Assembly (NCBI GenBank): GCA_026706075.1
Contig: JAPOZM010000066.1
Location: forward strand, 35,340 to 99,339
Length of the DNA: 64,000 nucleotides
Source of the DNA: Gemmatimonadaceae bacterium
GTDB lineage: Bacteria > Latescibacterota > UBA2968 > UBA8231
Reading direction: 5' to 3'
Shown here: piece by piece, positions 16,411 through 24,424 of the stretch
How positions within the stretch are numbered: position 1 is the stretch's first letter
Layout of the letters: each line of letters begins with the position of its first letter
Notes under the pieces: generated by a model
What the model was told of the DNA's origin: nothing
The model's input: only the letters and a program-made list of their open reading frames with translations
Database searches by the model: none
Translations under genes and position numbers: made by a program

Positions 16411-19094
16411 GCGCCTTCGAGTTCGCGGAGGTCGCCCGCCTCCCGGCCCCGGGCGACAACGTGGGCATCGCCACGCGAAGGCTCGAAGCCGGCACCCGGG
16501 TGGACACCACGGAGGGGGAGATCACCCTCTCCCACACGCTCATGGAGGGGCACCGCTTCGCCGTGGCCCCGATCCCCCGGGGGCGGGAGCTGCTCTCCTG
16601 GGGCCTGCCCTTCGGCGCCGCCACCCGCGACATCGCCCCCGGCGACTACGTGTGCAACGCGGGGATGCTCGAGGCCCTGGGGGGCCGCCGCCTCGACTTC
16701 GAGCTGCCGGCGGCGGCCAACTTCGAGGACCGGATCACCCCCTACGTCCTCGACGAAGCGACCTTCGAGGCGGCCGGACCGCTGCCCCCGAACCCCGACC
16801 CGCCGACCTTCCTCGGCTTCGACCGGGGGCCCCGCGGGGCGGGGACGCGCAACTACGTCGTCGTCATGGGAACCAGCTCGCGCACCGCCGCCTATGCGCG
16901 CCTGCTGGCCCGGCGCCTGGCGGACACGCCGGTCACCGATGGCTTCGACGGCGTCGTGGCGGTGGCCCACACGGAGGGGGGCGGCGCCGGGACCCCCAAC
17001 AACCGGGACCTGCTGCTGCGAACCCTGGCCGGCTTCGCCGTGCACCCCAACGTGGGGGCCCTGCTCGCCGTGGACTACGGCACCGAGGCGGTGCCGAACC
17101 GGCTGCTGGAGGAATACCTGCGCAGCAACCGCCTCCCCATCGACGAGCTGCCCCACCGGTTCCTCTCCCTCGAGGGCGGGTTCGACCCCTCTCTCGACGA
17201 GGGGGAACGGCTGGCCCGCGGCTGGGCCGAGAGCCTGTCGCGGCAGCGGCGGGTCGAGCTGCCGGCGTCGCGGCTGCGGCTGGCCCTGCAGTGCGGCGGA
17301 TCCGACGCCTTCTCCGGCGTCTCCGGCAATCCCCTGGCGGCCTGGGCGGCGCGCGAGCTGATCCGCGCCGGGGGGGCCGCCAATCTGGCCGAGACGGACG
17401 AGCTCATCGGGGCGGAGCCGTACGTGCTCCACCGGGTGCGGGATTCAGCCACGGCGCTCCGCTTCCTGGAGATGGTGCGGCGCTTCAAGGAGCGCGTCGC
17501 CTGGCACGGCGAGTCGGCCGAGGCCAATCCATCGGGGGGCAACAAGTACCGCGGGCTCTACAACATCGTCCTGAAGTCGATCGGCGCCGCCATGAAGCGC
17601 CATCCCGAGGTGCCCCTCGAGGGCTGCCTGGAGTACTCGGAGGCGATCCCGGCCGGCGGCTTCTACTTCATGGACTCGCCGGGCAACGACCTGGAGTCGA
17701 TCGCCGGGCAGGTGGCCTCGGGCTGCAACCTGATCTACTTCGTCACCGGCAACGGCTCGATCACCAACTTCCCCTTCGTGCCGACCGTGAAGATCGTCAC
17801 CACCACCCCGCGCTTCGAGCTGCTCGAAGAGGACATGGACGTCAACGCCGGCGCCTACCAGGACGGCGCGCCCATGGACGCCCTGGGACAGGCTCTCTTC
17901 GATCTCACTCTCGAGATCTCCTCCGGGCGCCGCTCCAGGGGAGAGCAGGCGGGGCACTCGCAGGTGTCGATCTGGCGCGACTGGCCCCAGCGGGACGCCG
18001 GCCGGCTGGCGGAGCTGCAGTCGGCCCCGGCGCCCACCGGGCAGCCGCTGGCGGTCCGGTCCACGGCGGGGCCGGACGCGTCCTTCGAAGCCCTCGACAC
18101 GGGAGACGGCCTCGCCCTCGACCGCCTGGGCCTGGTGCTGCCCACGAGCCTGTGCTCGGGACAGGTGGCGCGCATGGCGGCCGAGCGCCTCAACGCGGCG
18201 GGCCTGGGGTCCCCGGCGGGAATCTCCCGCTTCGCGGCCCTGGTCCACACCGAGGGCTGCGGCGTCTCGGGCGGGTCCAGCGAGGAGATCTACCGCCGTA
18301 CGCTGCTCGGGTACCTCACCCATCCGTCGGTGGCCCTCGCCCTGCTGCTGGAGCACGGCTGCGAGAAGACCCACAACGACTACATGCGCGCCGCCCTCGA
18401 CGAGGCGGGGATCGACGACAGCCGCTACGGCTTCGCCAGCGTCCAGCTCGACGGCGGCATCGAGCGTGTGCTGGAGCGCGTCGAGGAGTGGTTCGCGGAG
18501 CGGCTGGATGGATTCGGGACGCCCCCGTCGACGGAGGCCGGTCTCGCCGATCTGCGCCTGGGTCTGCTGTCAGCGGGACCGATCCCCGACGAGGCGGCGC
18601 GGGCCTTCGCGCAGCTGACGGGCTGGATCGCAGGCGCGGGCGGCACCGTCGTGGTGCCGGAGGGCGGCCTCGCCGGCTCTCCGGCCTACGCGGCGGCCCT
18701 CGGTCTGCCCGGACCGCCGGCCCCCACCATCGCCCACGGCCAGAAACCCGCGCGGCCCGGCCTCCATGTGATGGAGGCGCCCATCGAGCACTGGACCGAG
18801 TCTCTCTCGGGGTTGGGCGCCACCGGCGTGGAGATCCTCCTGGCCCATGCGGGAGAGCACCCCGTGCAGGGCCATCCGCTGGTCCCCCTGCTCCAGGTGA
18901 GCGCCGCCGGGGAGGTGATCTCCCGCTTCCGCGAGGATCTCGACGGCGCCCTCGAGGAGGGTGACACCCTCTGGGCGGAGGGTTTGCTGCAACGGGTGCT
19001 CGAGGTGGCGGCGCGGCAACGGCACCCCCGGCTCTGGGAGCGCGGCGTCACCGACTTCCAGATCACCCGGGGCCTGCTCGGCGTGTCGATGTAG
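16407..19094 (+). CDS. UxaA-family (altronate/galactarate dehydratase-like) protein with internally duplicated catalytic region
   Basis: An 895-aa protein, far longer than the ~500-aa altronate or galactarate dehydratases, which remove water from sugar acids. Order: SAF domain (about 1-100), GD-AH second-like module A (130-290), GD-AH C-like module A (290-525), then a repeat of both as module B (about 570-895). Copy A keeps the C-part features (LALQCGGSDAFSG, NPSGGNKYRG, FMDSPGNDLES) but has lost cysteines in its first part (HTEGGGAG, DYGTEAV). Copy B keeps those cysteines (PTSLCSGQ, C583; HTEGCGVSG, C618; EHGCEK, C652) but its C-part is worn and lacks the NPxxGNK segment. The two halves look complementary. 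It starts with GTG overlapping the aroC stop. The substrate is unknown; a sugar acid is the family expectation. Confidence 0.8.
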   Translation: MSAFEFAEVARLPAPGDNVGIATRRLEAGTRVDTTEGEITLSHTLMEGHRFAVAPIPRGRELLSWGLPFGAATRDIAPGDYVCNAGMLEALGGRRLDFELPAAANFEDRITPYVLDEATFEAAGPLPPNPDPPTFLGFDRGPRGAGTRNYVVVMGTSSRTAAYARLLARRLADTPVTDGFDGVVAVAHTEGGGAGTPNNRDLLLRTLAGFAVHPNVGALLAVDYGTEAVPNRLLEEYLRSNRLPIDELPHRFLSLEGGFDPSLDEGERLARGWAESLSRQRRVELPASRLRLALQCGGSDAFSGVSGNPLAAWAARELIRAGGAANLAETDELIGAEPYVLHRVRDSATALRFLEMVRRFKERVAWHGESAEANPSGGNKYRGLYNIVLKSIGAAMKRHPEVPLEGCLEYSEAIPAGGFYFMDSPGNDLESIAGQVASGCNLIYFVTGNGSITNFPFVPTVKIVTTTPRFELLEEDMDVNAGAYQDGAPMDALGQALFDLTLEISSGRRSRGEQAGHSQVSIWRDWPQRDAGRLAELQSAPAPTGQPLAVRSTAGPDASFEALDTGDGLALDRLGLVLPTSLCSGQVARMAAERLNAAGLGSPAGISRFAALVHTEGCGVSGGSSEEIYRRTLLGYLTHPSVALALLLEHGCEKTHNDYMRAALDEAGIDDSRYGFASVQLDGGIERVLERVEEWFAERLDGFGTPPSTEAGLADLRLGLLSAGPIPDEAARAFAQLTGWIAGAGGTVVVPEGGLAGSPAYAAALGLPGPPAPTIAHGQKPARPGLHVMEAPIEHWTESLSGLGATGVEILLAHAGEHPVQGHPLVPLLQVSAAGEVISRFREDLDGALEEGDTLWAEGLLQRVLEVAARQRHPRLWERGVTDFQITRGLLGVSM

Positions 19095-19099
19095 GGCCC

Positions 19100-20146
19100 T
19101 CAGAGGGCGGGCATTTCGACGCCGAGCTCAGCGGCGACACCGGCGATCTGCTCCCAGGTCGCGTCGGGGATCTCGAAGCCTTCGGCGCGCCTCCGGGCGC
19201 GGCTCTCCTCCTCGATCTCCCCCGGCGCGTAGACCTGCGAGAAGCCGGGCAGGGGGCGGGCTGAGGTCACCCAGGCGGCGAGGGCCTCGACCTCCTCCAC
19301 GTAGTCCTCGAGAGTGGTGAAGGCCGAGATGTCGATGGCCAGGACCATCACGCCGCCGCCGCCCTGGCCGTCCTGGCGGGTGCATCCCGCGTGCGACAGG
19401 GGGCCCACCAGCATCTCCACCATCATCGCCAGACCGTGCCCCTTGTGGCCGAACTGCAGGCCCCCCAGGGGCAGGACGGCGTTGTTGGCGGCGTCGCTGT
19501 GGTAGCGCCCGGCGTCGGAGACGTAGTCGCCGTTGCGGTCGATGACCCAGCCGTCGGGCAGCGGCTCGTTGCGCACGATCTTCTGCTCGATCTTGCCGCC
19601 GGCGACGACGGTCATGGTCATGTCGAGCATGAAGGGCGCACCGTCGCGGCGCGGCGCCGAGAAGGCGATCGGCTCGGGCCGGAGACGGCGGTCGGCGCTG
19701 CCGTGGGGGGCCAGGAACAGGCCTCCGCCGTTGAGCCACACCATGCCGATCATGCCCTGCCCGGCGATGCGCGGCGGATAGTCTCCCAGGCGGCCGATGT
19801 GGGTCACCGAGTTCAGACCGACGAAGCCGAAGGTGGCGGCACGGGCCTTCTCCACCGCCAGGTCGACGGCGCGGGTGACGGCGACGATGCCGTTGGCCCC
19901 GCGGCCGTCGATGATCGTCAGGCAGGGGTTCTCGCGCACCACCTCCCGCTGTTCCCAAGGCACGTAGCCGCTGCGCATCTGCCGGGCGTACCCCGGAAGG
20001 AACCAGGTGCCGTGCGAGTCGTGCCCCGCCAGATGGCTGTCGACGAGGTGATCGGCGACGATGCGGGCGTCCCCCTGCGGTATGCCGGTGGCGGCGAAGA
20101 TGTTGAAGGCGAGAGGACGCAGGACTTCCTCACGGACGATGGGCAT
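19100..20146 (-). CDS. Ldh-family NAD(P)-dependent 2-hydroxyacid dehydrogenase
   Basis: A 348-aa protein of the malate/L-lactate dehydrogenase (YlbC/YiaK/AllD) family, which interconverts 2-hydroxy and 2-oxo acids with NAD(P)H and does not use a Rossmann fold. Seen motifs are DHLVDSHLAGHDSHG (with the catalytic His region), the GANGIVAVTRAVDLA helix, GFVGLNSVTHIGRLGDYPP, FMLDMTMTVVAGGKIE and GGLQFGHKGHGLAMMVEML. Family members act on malate, lactate, ureidoglycolate or diketogulonate; no choice can be made here. The nearby UxaA-like and ureidoglycolate-lyase genes hint at sugar-acid or ureide use. GGAGGA lies 10 nt before the ATG. It lies 58 bp behind carA and may share its transcript. Its stop is 5 bp from that of the convergent UxaA gene. 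Confidence 0.85.
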   Translation of the reverse strand: MPIVREEVLRPLAFNIFAATGIPQGDARIVADHLVDSHLAGHDSHGTWFLPGYARQMRSGYVPWEQREVVRENPCLTIIDGRGANGIVAVTRAVDLAVEKARAATFGFVGLNSVTHIGRLGDYPPRIAGQGMIGMVWLNGGGLFLAPHGSADRRLRPEPIAFSAPRRDGAPFMLDMTMTVVAGGKIEQKIVRNEPLPDGWVIDRNGDYVSDAGRYHSDAANNAVLPLGGLQFGHKGHGLAMMVEMLVGPLSHAGCTRQDGQGGGGVMVLAIDISAFTTLEDYVEEVEALAAWVTSARPLPGFSQVYAPGEIEEESRARRRAEGFEIPDATWEQIAGVAAELGVEMPAL

Positions 20147-20204
20147 GGGCGGACTTCCTCCTGGGGGTTGCGTTGATGGCTCGCGGAGAACGGCGGGCGG
20201 CGCT

Positions 20205-21314
20205 TCAGGCCGCGCGGCGCCGCGACATCAGGTCGGCGAAGTAGCCGAAGAGGTGGTAGCTGTCGTGCGGCCCCGGGGAGGCTTCCGGGTGGCACTGGAT
20301 GGAGAACACGGGCAGCTCGCGGTGGTGCATGCCCTCGACGCAGCCGTCGTTGAGGTTGCGGCGGGTGACTTCGAGGGCATCGGGTATGCTGTCGCCGCGG
20401 ATGCCCCAGCCGTGGTTCTCCGAGGTGATGAGGATGCGGCCGCTGTCACCCTCCTCGATGGGCTGGTTGGCCCCGCGGTGGCCGAACTTGAGCTTGTAGA
20501 TCTCGGCGCCCAGGGCCAGGCCGAGGATCTCGTGGCCCAGACAGATGCCGAAGATGGGCCGATCGGCGCGCTCCACGAGATCGCGCACCGTGTCGATGGC
20601 GTAGTGCAGGGGCCGCGGATCTCCGGGGCCGTTGGACAGGAAGATGCCGTCGGGCTCGCGGGCGAGGGCCTCGTCGGCGGTGGTGGTGGCGGGCACCACG
20701 GTGACCCGGCAGCCCTCGGCCACCAGACGGCGGAGGATGCTGCGCTTGATGCCGTAGTCGTAGGCGACGACGTGGAACCGCGGCGCTCCCTCGGGCTCGC
20801 AGTCGTACGGCTCGGCGCAGGTCACGCCGCGCACCAGGTCGACGCCGACGAGCCCCTCCCAGTCCCTGGCCTTGGCGGTGAGGCTCTTCGGGTCGAGATC
20901 CCGCGTGCTGACCGCCGCGTTCATGGCGCCGTGGATCCGCACCCGGCGGGTCAACTCCCGCGTATCGATGCCCTCGACGCCGACGACGCCATGCTCCTGC
21001 AGGTACTCCACCAGGCCCGATGTAGCCCGGTGGTTGGACGGCCGCCGGCAGCACGCCTTCATCAGAAAGGCGCGCACGTGGGGGCCCTCGGACTCGTCAT
21101 CCTCGGGGTTGACCCCGTAGTTGCCGATGTGGGGATAGGTCATGCACACCATCTGGCCGGCGTACGAGGGATCGGTGAGGATCTCCTGGTACCCGGTCAT
21201 GCTCGTGTTGAAGACCATCTCCCCGAAGACCTCGCCCTCGGCGCCGACGCGGGTGCCGGTGAAGGTCGTGCCGTCGGCGAGGGCGACCAGGGCAGGCGGG
21301 TTGATGCGAGTCAT
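20205..21314 (-). CDS. carA: Carbamoyl-phosphate synthase small (glutaminase) subunit
   Basis: A 369-aa cytoplasmic subunit that frees ammonia from glutamine for the large subunit CarB, feeding arginine and pyrimidine synthesis. The N-terminal CPSase small domain (LADGTTFTGTRVGAEGEV, GEMVFNTSMTGYQEILTDPSYAGQ, GIDTRELTRRVR) is followed by the class I amidotransferase domain with the nucleophile in FGICLGHEILGLALGA and the His-Glu pair in SIQCHPEASPGPHDS. carB is not in the window. The ATG at 21314 is preferred; the frame runs a little further to a TTG. No ribosome site precedes the ATG, but a TATATT box lies only 8 bp upstream, so the mRNA is probably leaderless or nearly so. Confidence 0.95.
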   Translation of the reverse strand: MTRINPPALVALADGTTFTGTRVGAEGEVFGEMVFNTSMTGYQEILTDPSYAGQMVCMTYPHIGNYGVNPEDDESEGPHVRAFLMKACCRRPSNHRATSGLVEYLQEHGVVGVEGIDTRELTRRVRIHGAMNAAVSTRDLDPKSLTAKARDWEGLVGVDLVRGVTCAEPYDCEPEGAPRFHVVAYDYGIKRSILRRLVAEGCRVTVVPATTTADEALAREPDGIFLSNGPGDPRPLHYAIDTVRDLVERADRPIFGICLGHEILGLALGAEIYKLKFGHRGANQPIEEGDSGRILITSENHGWGIRGDSIPDALEVTRRNLNDGCVEGMHHRELPVFSIQCHPEASPGPHDSYHLFGYFADLMSRRRAA

Positions 21315-21322
21315 GGGGTGAC

Positions 21323-21328
21323 AATATA
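21323..21328 (-). promoter_or_regulatory. -10 box of carA, close to the start codon
   Basis: TATATT (minus strand) ends 8 bp before the carA ATG. It matches the sigma-70 -10 in 5 of 6 bases, but no -35 is seen because the upstream DNA is the 16-bp hairpin at 21332-21367. Start of transcription would fall on or next to the ATG. Confidence 0.45.
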
Positions 21329-21331
21329 ACA

Positions 21332-21367
21332 AGAAGAGGAGCTCCCGGGGTCGGGAGCTCCTCTTCT
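21332..21367 (-). terminator. Strong hairpin between the SWIB gene and carA, probable terminator
   Basis: A perfect 16-bp stem (AGAAGAGGAGCTCCCG with its complement) and a 4-nt loop, 32 bp after the SWIB stop codon on the minus strand. The T-rich bases after the stem on that strand (TTGTTATATTGT) give a broken U-tract and at the same time form the carA -10 box. Intrinsic termination of the SWIB transcript is the simplest reading. Confidence 0.7.
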
Positions 21368-21399
21368 CGATCGAGTGCTGTCCTGCCGATGACGGCGGG

Positions 21400-21900
21400 T
21401 CAGGCGAGGTGCTGACTCACGAGCTTGGTCATCTCGAACATGCTGACCTGCTTCTTGCCGCCGAACAGATCGCGGAGCTTGTCGTCGGCATTGATCATCC
21501 GCTTGTTCTGCTTGTTCTGGAGGTCTTTCCGCTTGATGTAGGACCAGAGCTTCTTGACGACCTCCGTCCGAGGCAGGGGCTTGGTGCCGACCACGGCGGC
21601 CAGAGCCGCATCGGGGGTCAGGGGCCTCATGAACGAGGGGTTCGGCTTCCTCTTCGTCCTAGCGGCTTTTTTTTTTGCTTTCTTCTTCGCCGCCTTCTTC
21701 TTCGACCCCTTCTTCCGGGTCGCTTTCTTCTTCGACGCTTTCTTCTTGGACGCCTTCTTCTTGGCGGCCTTCTTCTTCGCCGCCTTCTTCGGCGCGGCCT
21801 TCCTGGCCGCCTTCTTCCTGGCGGCCTTCTTCTTTGCCGCCTTCTTCGGCGCGGCCTTCCTCTTGGCCGCTTTCTTCCTGGTGGCCTTGCGCTTCGCCAT
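21400..21900 (-). CDS. Histone-H1-like lysine-rich tail fused to a SWIB/MDM2 domain
   Basis: A 166-aa DNA-binding-type protein. Residues 1-85 are almost only Lys, Ala and Arg in KKAA/KKKA repeats, like histone H1 tails. Residues about 91-164 form a SWIB (BAF60b/MDM2) domain: PLTPDAALAAVVGTKPLPRTEVVKKLWSYIKRKDLQ..., ending MTKLVSQHL. Bacterial proteins of this plan are thought to be nucleoid-associated, as in chlamydiae; the exact role is unknown. The start is fixed by AAGGAGAG 8 nt upstream of the ATG. An A10 run at 21667-21676 (codons AKKKA, residues ~74-78) is odd in this GC-rich gene: one added A would give a TAG stop within three codons and release the tail without SWIB. A sigma-70-like promoter lies about 110 bp upstream. 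Confidence 0.88.
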   Translation of the reverse strand: MAKRKATRKKAAKRKAAPKKAAKKKAARKKAARKAAPKKAAKKKAAKKKASKKKASKKKATRKKGSKKKAAKKKAKKKAARTKRKPNPSFMRPLTPDAALAAVVGTKPLPRTEVVKKLWSYIKRKDLQNKQNKRMINADDKLRDLFGGKKQVSMFEMTKLVSQHLA

Positions 21901-22008
21901 CTGCTCTCTCCTTAGGTGCGCGTGGAGCGGCTCTGCCGCCTCGCCTGTCGTTGTGCCCGTCGGAAGAACTTCCCCACTCCTGGAAAGGCACAAATCACAA
22001 TTCGGGCA

Positions 22009-22038
22009 AAGATAGCCAAAGCGCTTCGAGTCCGTCAA
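22009..22038 (-). promoter_or_regulatory. Likely promoter of the SWIB gene
   Basis: On the minus strand TTGACG (22038-22033) and TATCTT (22014-22009) are 18 bp apart, matching -35 in 5 of 6 and -10 in 4 of 6. The implied leader to the ATG at 21900 is about 100 nt with a good ribosome site at its end. Confidence 0.5.
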
Positions 22039-22060
22039 GCAGAAATGGTACTGCGTACAG

Positions 22061-22096
22061 AGGGGAATGGCCCACTATGTACGGGCCGATTCCCCT
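22061..22096. repeat. Imperfect inverted repeat in the SWIB-proC divergent region
   Basis: AGGGGAATGGCCC pairs with GGGCCGATTCCCCT across a 9-nt loop, with one bulged base. It stands in the 269-bp space between the divergent SWIB and proC genes and 74 bp before the proC start. It could be an operator or an mRNA leader hairpin. No clear promoter for proC was found beside it. Confidence 0.45.
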
Positions 22097-22169
22097 TGCA
22101 GCGCGAGTCGTGGGATGGGTACTTTCTGCAGGTCCCCATTTCATCCTCCACCTGGAACATGGAGTCCCC

Positions 22170-22982
22170 GTGACGCCGAGCTCGTCAGGGCCCACCATCG
22201 CAGTGATCGGCGCCGGCAATCTCGGCGGCTGCTTCATCTCGGGTCTGCTGGATTCCGGTGTCGCCGCTCATCGACTGACGGCGGTGGATCTCCTCGACGA
22301 CCTGCTCGCACCCCTCACACAGCGCGGCCTGCGCACCTCAACCGATATCTCCGCCGTCTCCACGAGCGATGTCGTCTTCCTCGCCGTCAAGCCCCAGGTC
22401 GCCCGCCATGTCCTGCGCTCTCTCGCCCTCCACCTGTCCCGGGAGCAACTCGTCGTTTCGGCCGTGGCCGGCGTGACCACATCCACCATCGAGGATCTCC
22501 TGCCCCCTTCCCGGGCCGTGGTGCGCGTCATGCCCCAGACCCTGGTCCGCCTCCGCGCCGGCGCCACCGCCCTCTGCGCCGGCCGTCACGCCGGCCCTGC
22601 GGCGGTGGCCGCTGTGCGAGCCCTCTTCGACCGGCTGGGTACCACGGTGGAAGTCCGCGAGTCACAGATGGACGCCGTCACCGGAATGTCGGGCAGCGGA
22701 CCCGCCTACATCTACACCGTTGTCGAAGCGCTCGCCGACGGAGGCGTGGAGGCCGGGCTGGCGCCGGAGGTGGCCATGGCCCTGGCGGCGCAGACCGTGA
22801 ACGGAGCGGCGCGCATGGTCCAGGAAGGCGTGGCCTCTCCGGCTGAGCTGCGGGACCAAGTGACCTCCCCCGGCGGCACCACCCTCGCGGGACTGACGGC
22901 CCTGGAGGAAGGCGGCTTGCGCCAGGCCCTGGCAGCCGCCGTGGCCGCCGCCACGCGGCGCTCGAAGGAACTGGGAACCTGA
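22170..22982 (+). CDS. proC: Pyrroline-5-carboxylate reductase
   Basis: A 270-aa cytoplasmic enzyme that makes L-proline from 1-pyrroline-5-carboxylate with NAD(P)H, the last step of proline synthesis. The Rossmann motif is TIAVIGAGNLGGCFISGLLDSG, followed by FLAVKPQ, SAVAGVTT, VVRVMPQT and the C-terminal signature DAVTGMSGSGPAYIYTVVEAL with the dimerising helices and SPGGTTLAGL. The length is normal. The start is taken as GTG 22170, which has a short GGAG behind it; the frame stays open far upstream but through the antisense of the lysine-rich gene, so longer starts are unlikely. It heads a run with hisH, hisF and proB, which makes glutamate 5-phosphate for the same pathway. Confidence 0.93.
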   Translation: MTPSSSGPTIAVIGAGNLGGCFISGLLDSGVAAHRLTAVDLLDDLLAPLTQRGLRTSTDISAVSTSDVVFLAVKPQVARHVLRSLALHLSREQLVVSAVAGVTTSTIEDLLPPSRAVVRVMPQTLVRLRAGATALCAGRHAGPAAVAAVRALFDRLGTTVEVRESQMDAVTGMSGSGPAYIYTVVEALADGGVEAGLAPEVAMALAAQTVNGAARMVQEGVASPAELRDQVTSPGGTTLAGLTALEEGGLRQALAAAVAAATRRSKELGT

Positions 22983-22985
22983 GCC

Positions 22986-23588
22986 GTGATCGCCATCGCC
23001 GACTACGGCATGGGCAACCTGCGCAGCGTGGAGAAGGCTTTTCAGTTCCTCGGCCACGAGGCCGCCATCGTCGAGGATCCGGCCCGGGCGCGGGAGGCAA
23101 CGCATCTCGTGCTTCCGGGTGACGCCGCCTTCGGCGACGCCATGCGCAACCTGCGCGCCTCCGGATGGGACGAGGCGATCGCCGATCACCTGCGGGAGGG
23201 CCGGCCCTTCCTCGGGATCTGCGTCGGCCTGCAGCTGATGTTCGCGGCCAGCGAGGAGATGGGGCACCACACCGGACTGGAGTTGTTCGCCGGCCGCTGC
23301 CGCCGATTCCCGGCGTCGGAGCGGGTGCCCCAGATCGGCTGGAACCAGATCTCCATCCGGCGCCGGTGCCCGCTTCTGGAGGGCGTCGAGGAGGGCAGCT
23401 TCTTCTACTTCGTCCACTCCTACTACGTCGAAGCCGAGGAGGACAGCGAGTCGGTGGCGACCACCGAGTACGGCCTCGAGTACACCTCGATCGCCGCCCG
23501 CGGCAACCTCTTCGGCGTGCAGTTCCATCCGGAGAAGAGCCAGAAGGTGGGACTGCGCCTGCTGGCCAACTTCGCTGCCTTCCGTTAG
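22986..23588 (+). CDS. hisH: Imidazole glycerol phosphate synthase, glutaminase subunit
   Basis: A 200-aa class I glutamine amidotransferase that supplies ammonia to HisF in histidine synthesis. Visible marks are IADYGMGNLRSVEKAF at the start, the nucleophile loop FLGICVGLQLMF, GWNQISI, FYFVHSYYV and the catalytic His-Glu in GVQFHPEKSQ. It starts with GTG 3 bp after proC and is followed after 18 bp by hisF, the partner with which it forms a heterodimer. No other histidine gene is in the window. Confidence 0.95.
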   Translation: MIAIADYGMGNLRSVEKAFQFLGHEAAIVEDPARAREATHLVLPGDAAFGDAMRNLRASGWDEAIADHLREGRPFLGICVGLQLMFAASEEMGHHTGLELFAGRCRRFPASERVPQIGWNQISIRRRCPLLEGVEEGSFFYFVHSYYVEAEEDSESVATTEYGLEYTSIAARGNLFGVQFHPEKSQKVGLRLLANFAAFR

Positions 23589-23606
23589 GTCGGCTGCATC
23601 GGCGCC

Positions 23607-24389
23607 ATGCTGGCCAAGCGCATCATCCCCTGCCTCGACGTAAAGGACGGGCGCAACGTGCGCGGCGTCCGTTTCTCCGCCGACCGCGACGCCGGCGATC
23701 CGGTGGAGCTGGCCTCGCGCTACGACCGCGAGGGCGCCGACGAGCTGGTGTTCTACGATATCACCGCCTCCGCCGACGGCCGGGCGATCGTGATGGACCT
23801 GGTGCGCCAGGTGTCGGAGCAGGTCTTCATCCCCCTCACCGTGGGCGGCGGAATCCGTACCTTCGAGGACGTGCGCACCATTCTCAAGGGCAGCGCCGAC
23901 AAGGTGTCGATCAACTCCGCCGCCGTGAGGGACCCGGAGATCGTCAACCGTTCCGCCGAGAGCTTCGGCAGCCAGTGCATCGTCGGCGCCATCGACGCCC
24001 TGCGGCGGCCCCCCGCAGACGGCCATGATCCGAGCTGGGAGATCTACGTCGACGGCGGGCGCACGGCGACGGGGATCGACGCCCTGGAGTGGGTGACGGA
24101 GCTGGTCGAGCGGGGCGCCGGCGAGCTGGTCCTCAACAGCATCGACGCCGACGGCACGAGAGACGGCTACGATCTGGCCCTCAACCAGGCGGTGGCCAGA
24201 CGCGTGGGTGTCCCCATCGTCGCCTCCGGGGGCGCCGGCAGGCTGGAGCACATCCACGAGGTCCTGACCGAAGGGCAGGCGAGCGCCGCCCTGGCGGCGT
24301 CGATCTTCCACTTCGAGATCTACACCATTCCGCGGGTGAAGGAGTACCTCGCCGAACGCGGCGTCACCGTGCGCCACTACGAGACGTGA
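23607..24389 (+). CDS. hisF: Imidazole glycerol phosphate synthase, cyclase subunit
   Basis: A 260-aa TIM-barrel enzyme that uses ammonia from HisH to form imidazole glycerol phosphate and AICAR. The first strand [18 protein letters not shown] carries the catalytic Asp; [32 protein letters not shown]-type [10 protein letters not shown] and [16 protein letters not shown] are the family segments that bind the two phosphates. The length is standard. It lies directly after hisH and its stop overlaps a possible GTG start of proB. Confidence 0.95.
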   Translation: MLAKRIIPCLDVKDGRNVRGVRFSADRDAGDPVELASRYDREGADELVFYDITASADGRAIVMDLVRQVSEQVFIPLTVGGGIRTFEDVRTILKGSADKVSINSAAVRDPEIVNRSAESFGSQCIVGAIDALRRPPADGHDPSWEIYVDGGRTATGIDALEWVTELVERGAGELVLNSIDADGTRDGYDLALNQAVARRVGVPIVASGGAGRLEHIHEVLTEGQASAALAASIFHFEIYTIPRVKEYLAERGVTVRHYET

Positions 24390-24424
24390 ACCGCGCACCC
24401 GGGACCCGGCCGCGGGCCCGGCGC

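Noticed and set aside
21660..21900. Tandem DNA repeats (GCCGCCTTCTTC type) as a microsatellite or CRISPR-like array
   Set aside because: They are the coding repeats of the Lys-Ala tail, with no spacers and no regular unit length.
21659..21991. An open frame on the minus strand inside the SWIB gene ending SKKKSR
   Set aside because: It is out of frame with the SWIB protein for most of its length; only its last codons would be reached by slippage at the A10 run. Not a gene of its own.
21675..22169. A long N-terminal extension of proC from 21675
   Set aside because: The extension is Ser/Pro-rich antisense of the lysine-rich gene; proline reductases begin at the Rossmann strand close to GTG 22170.
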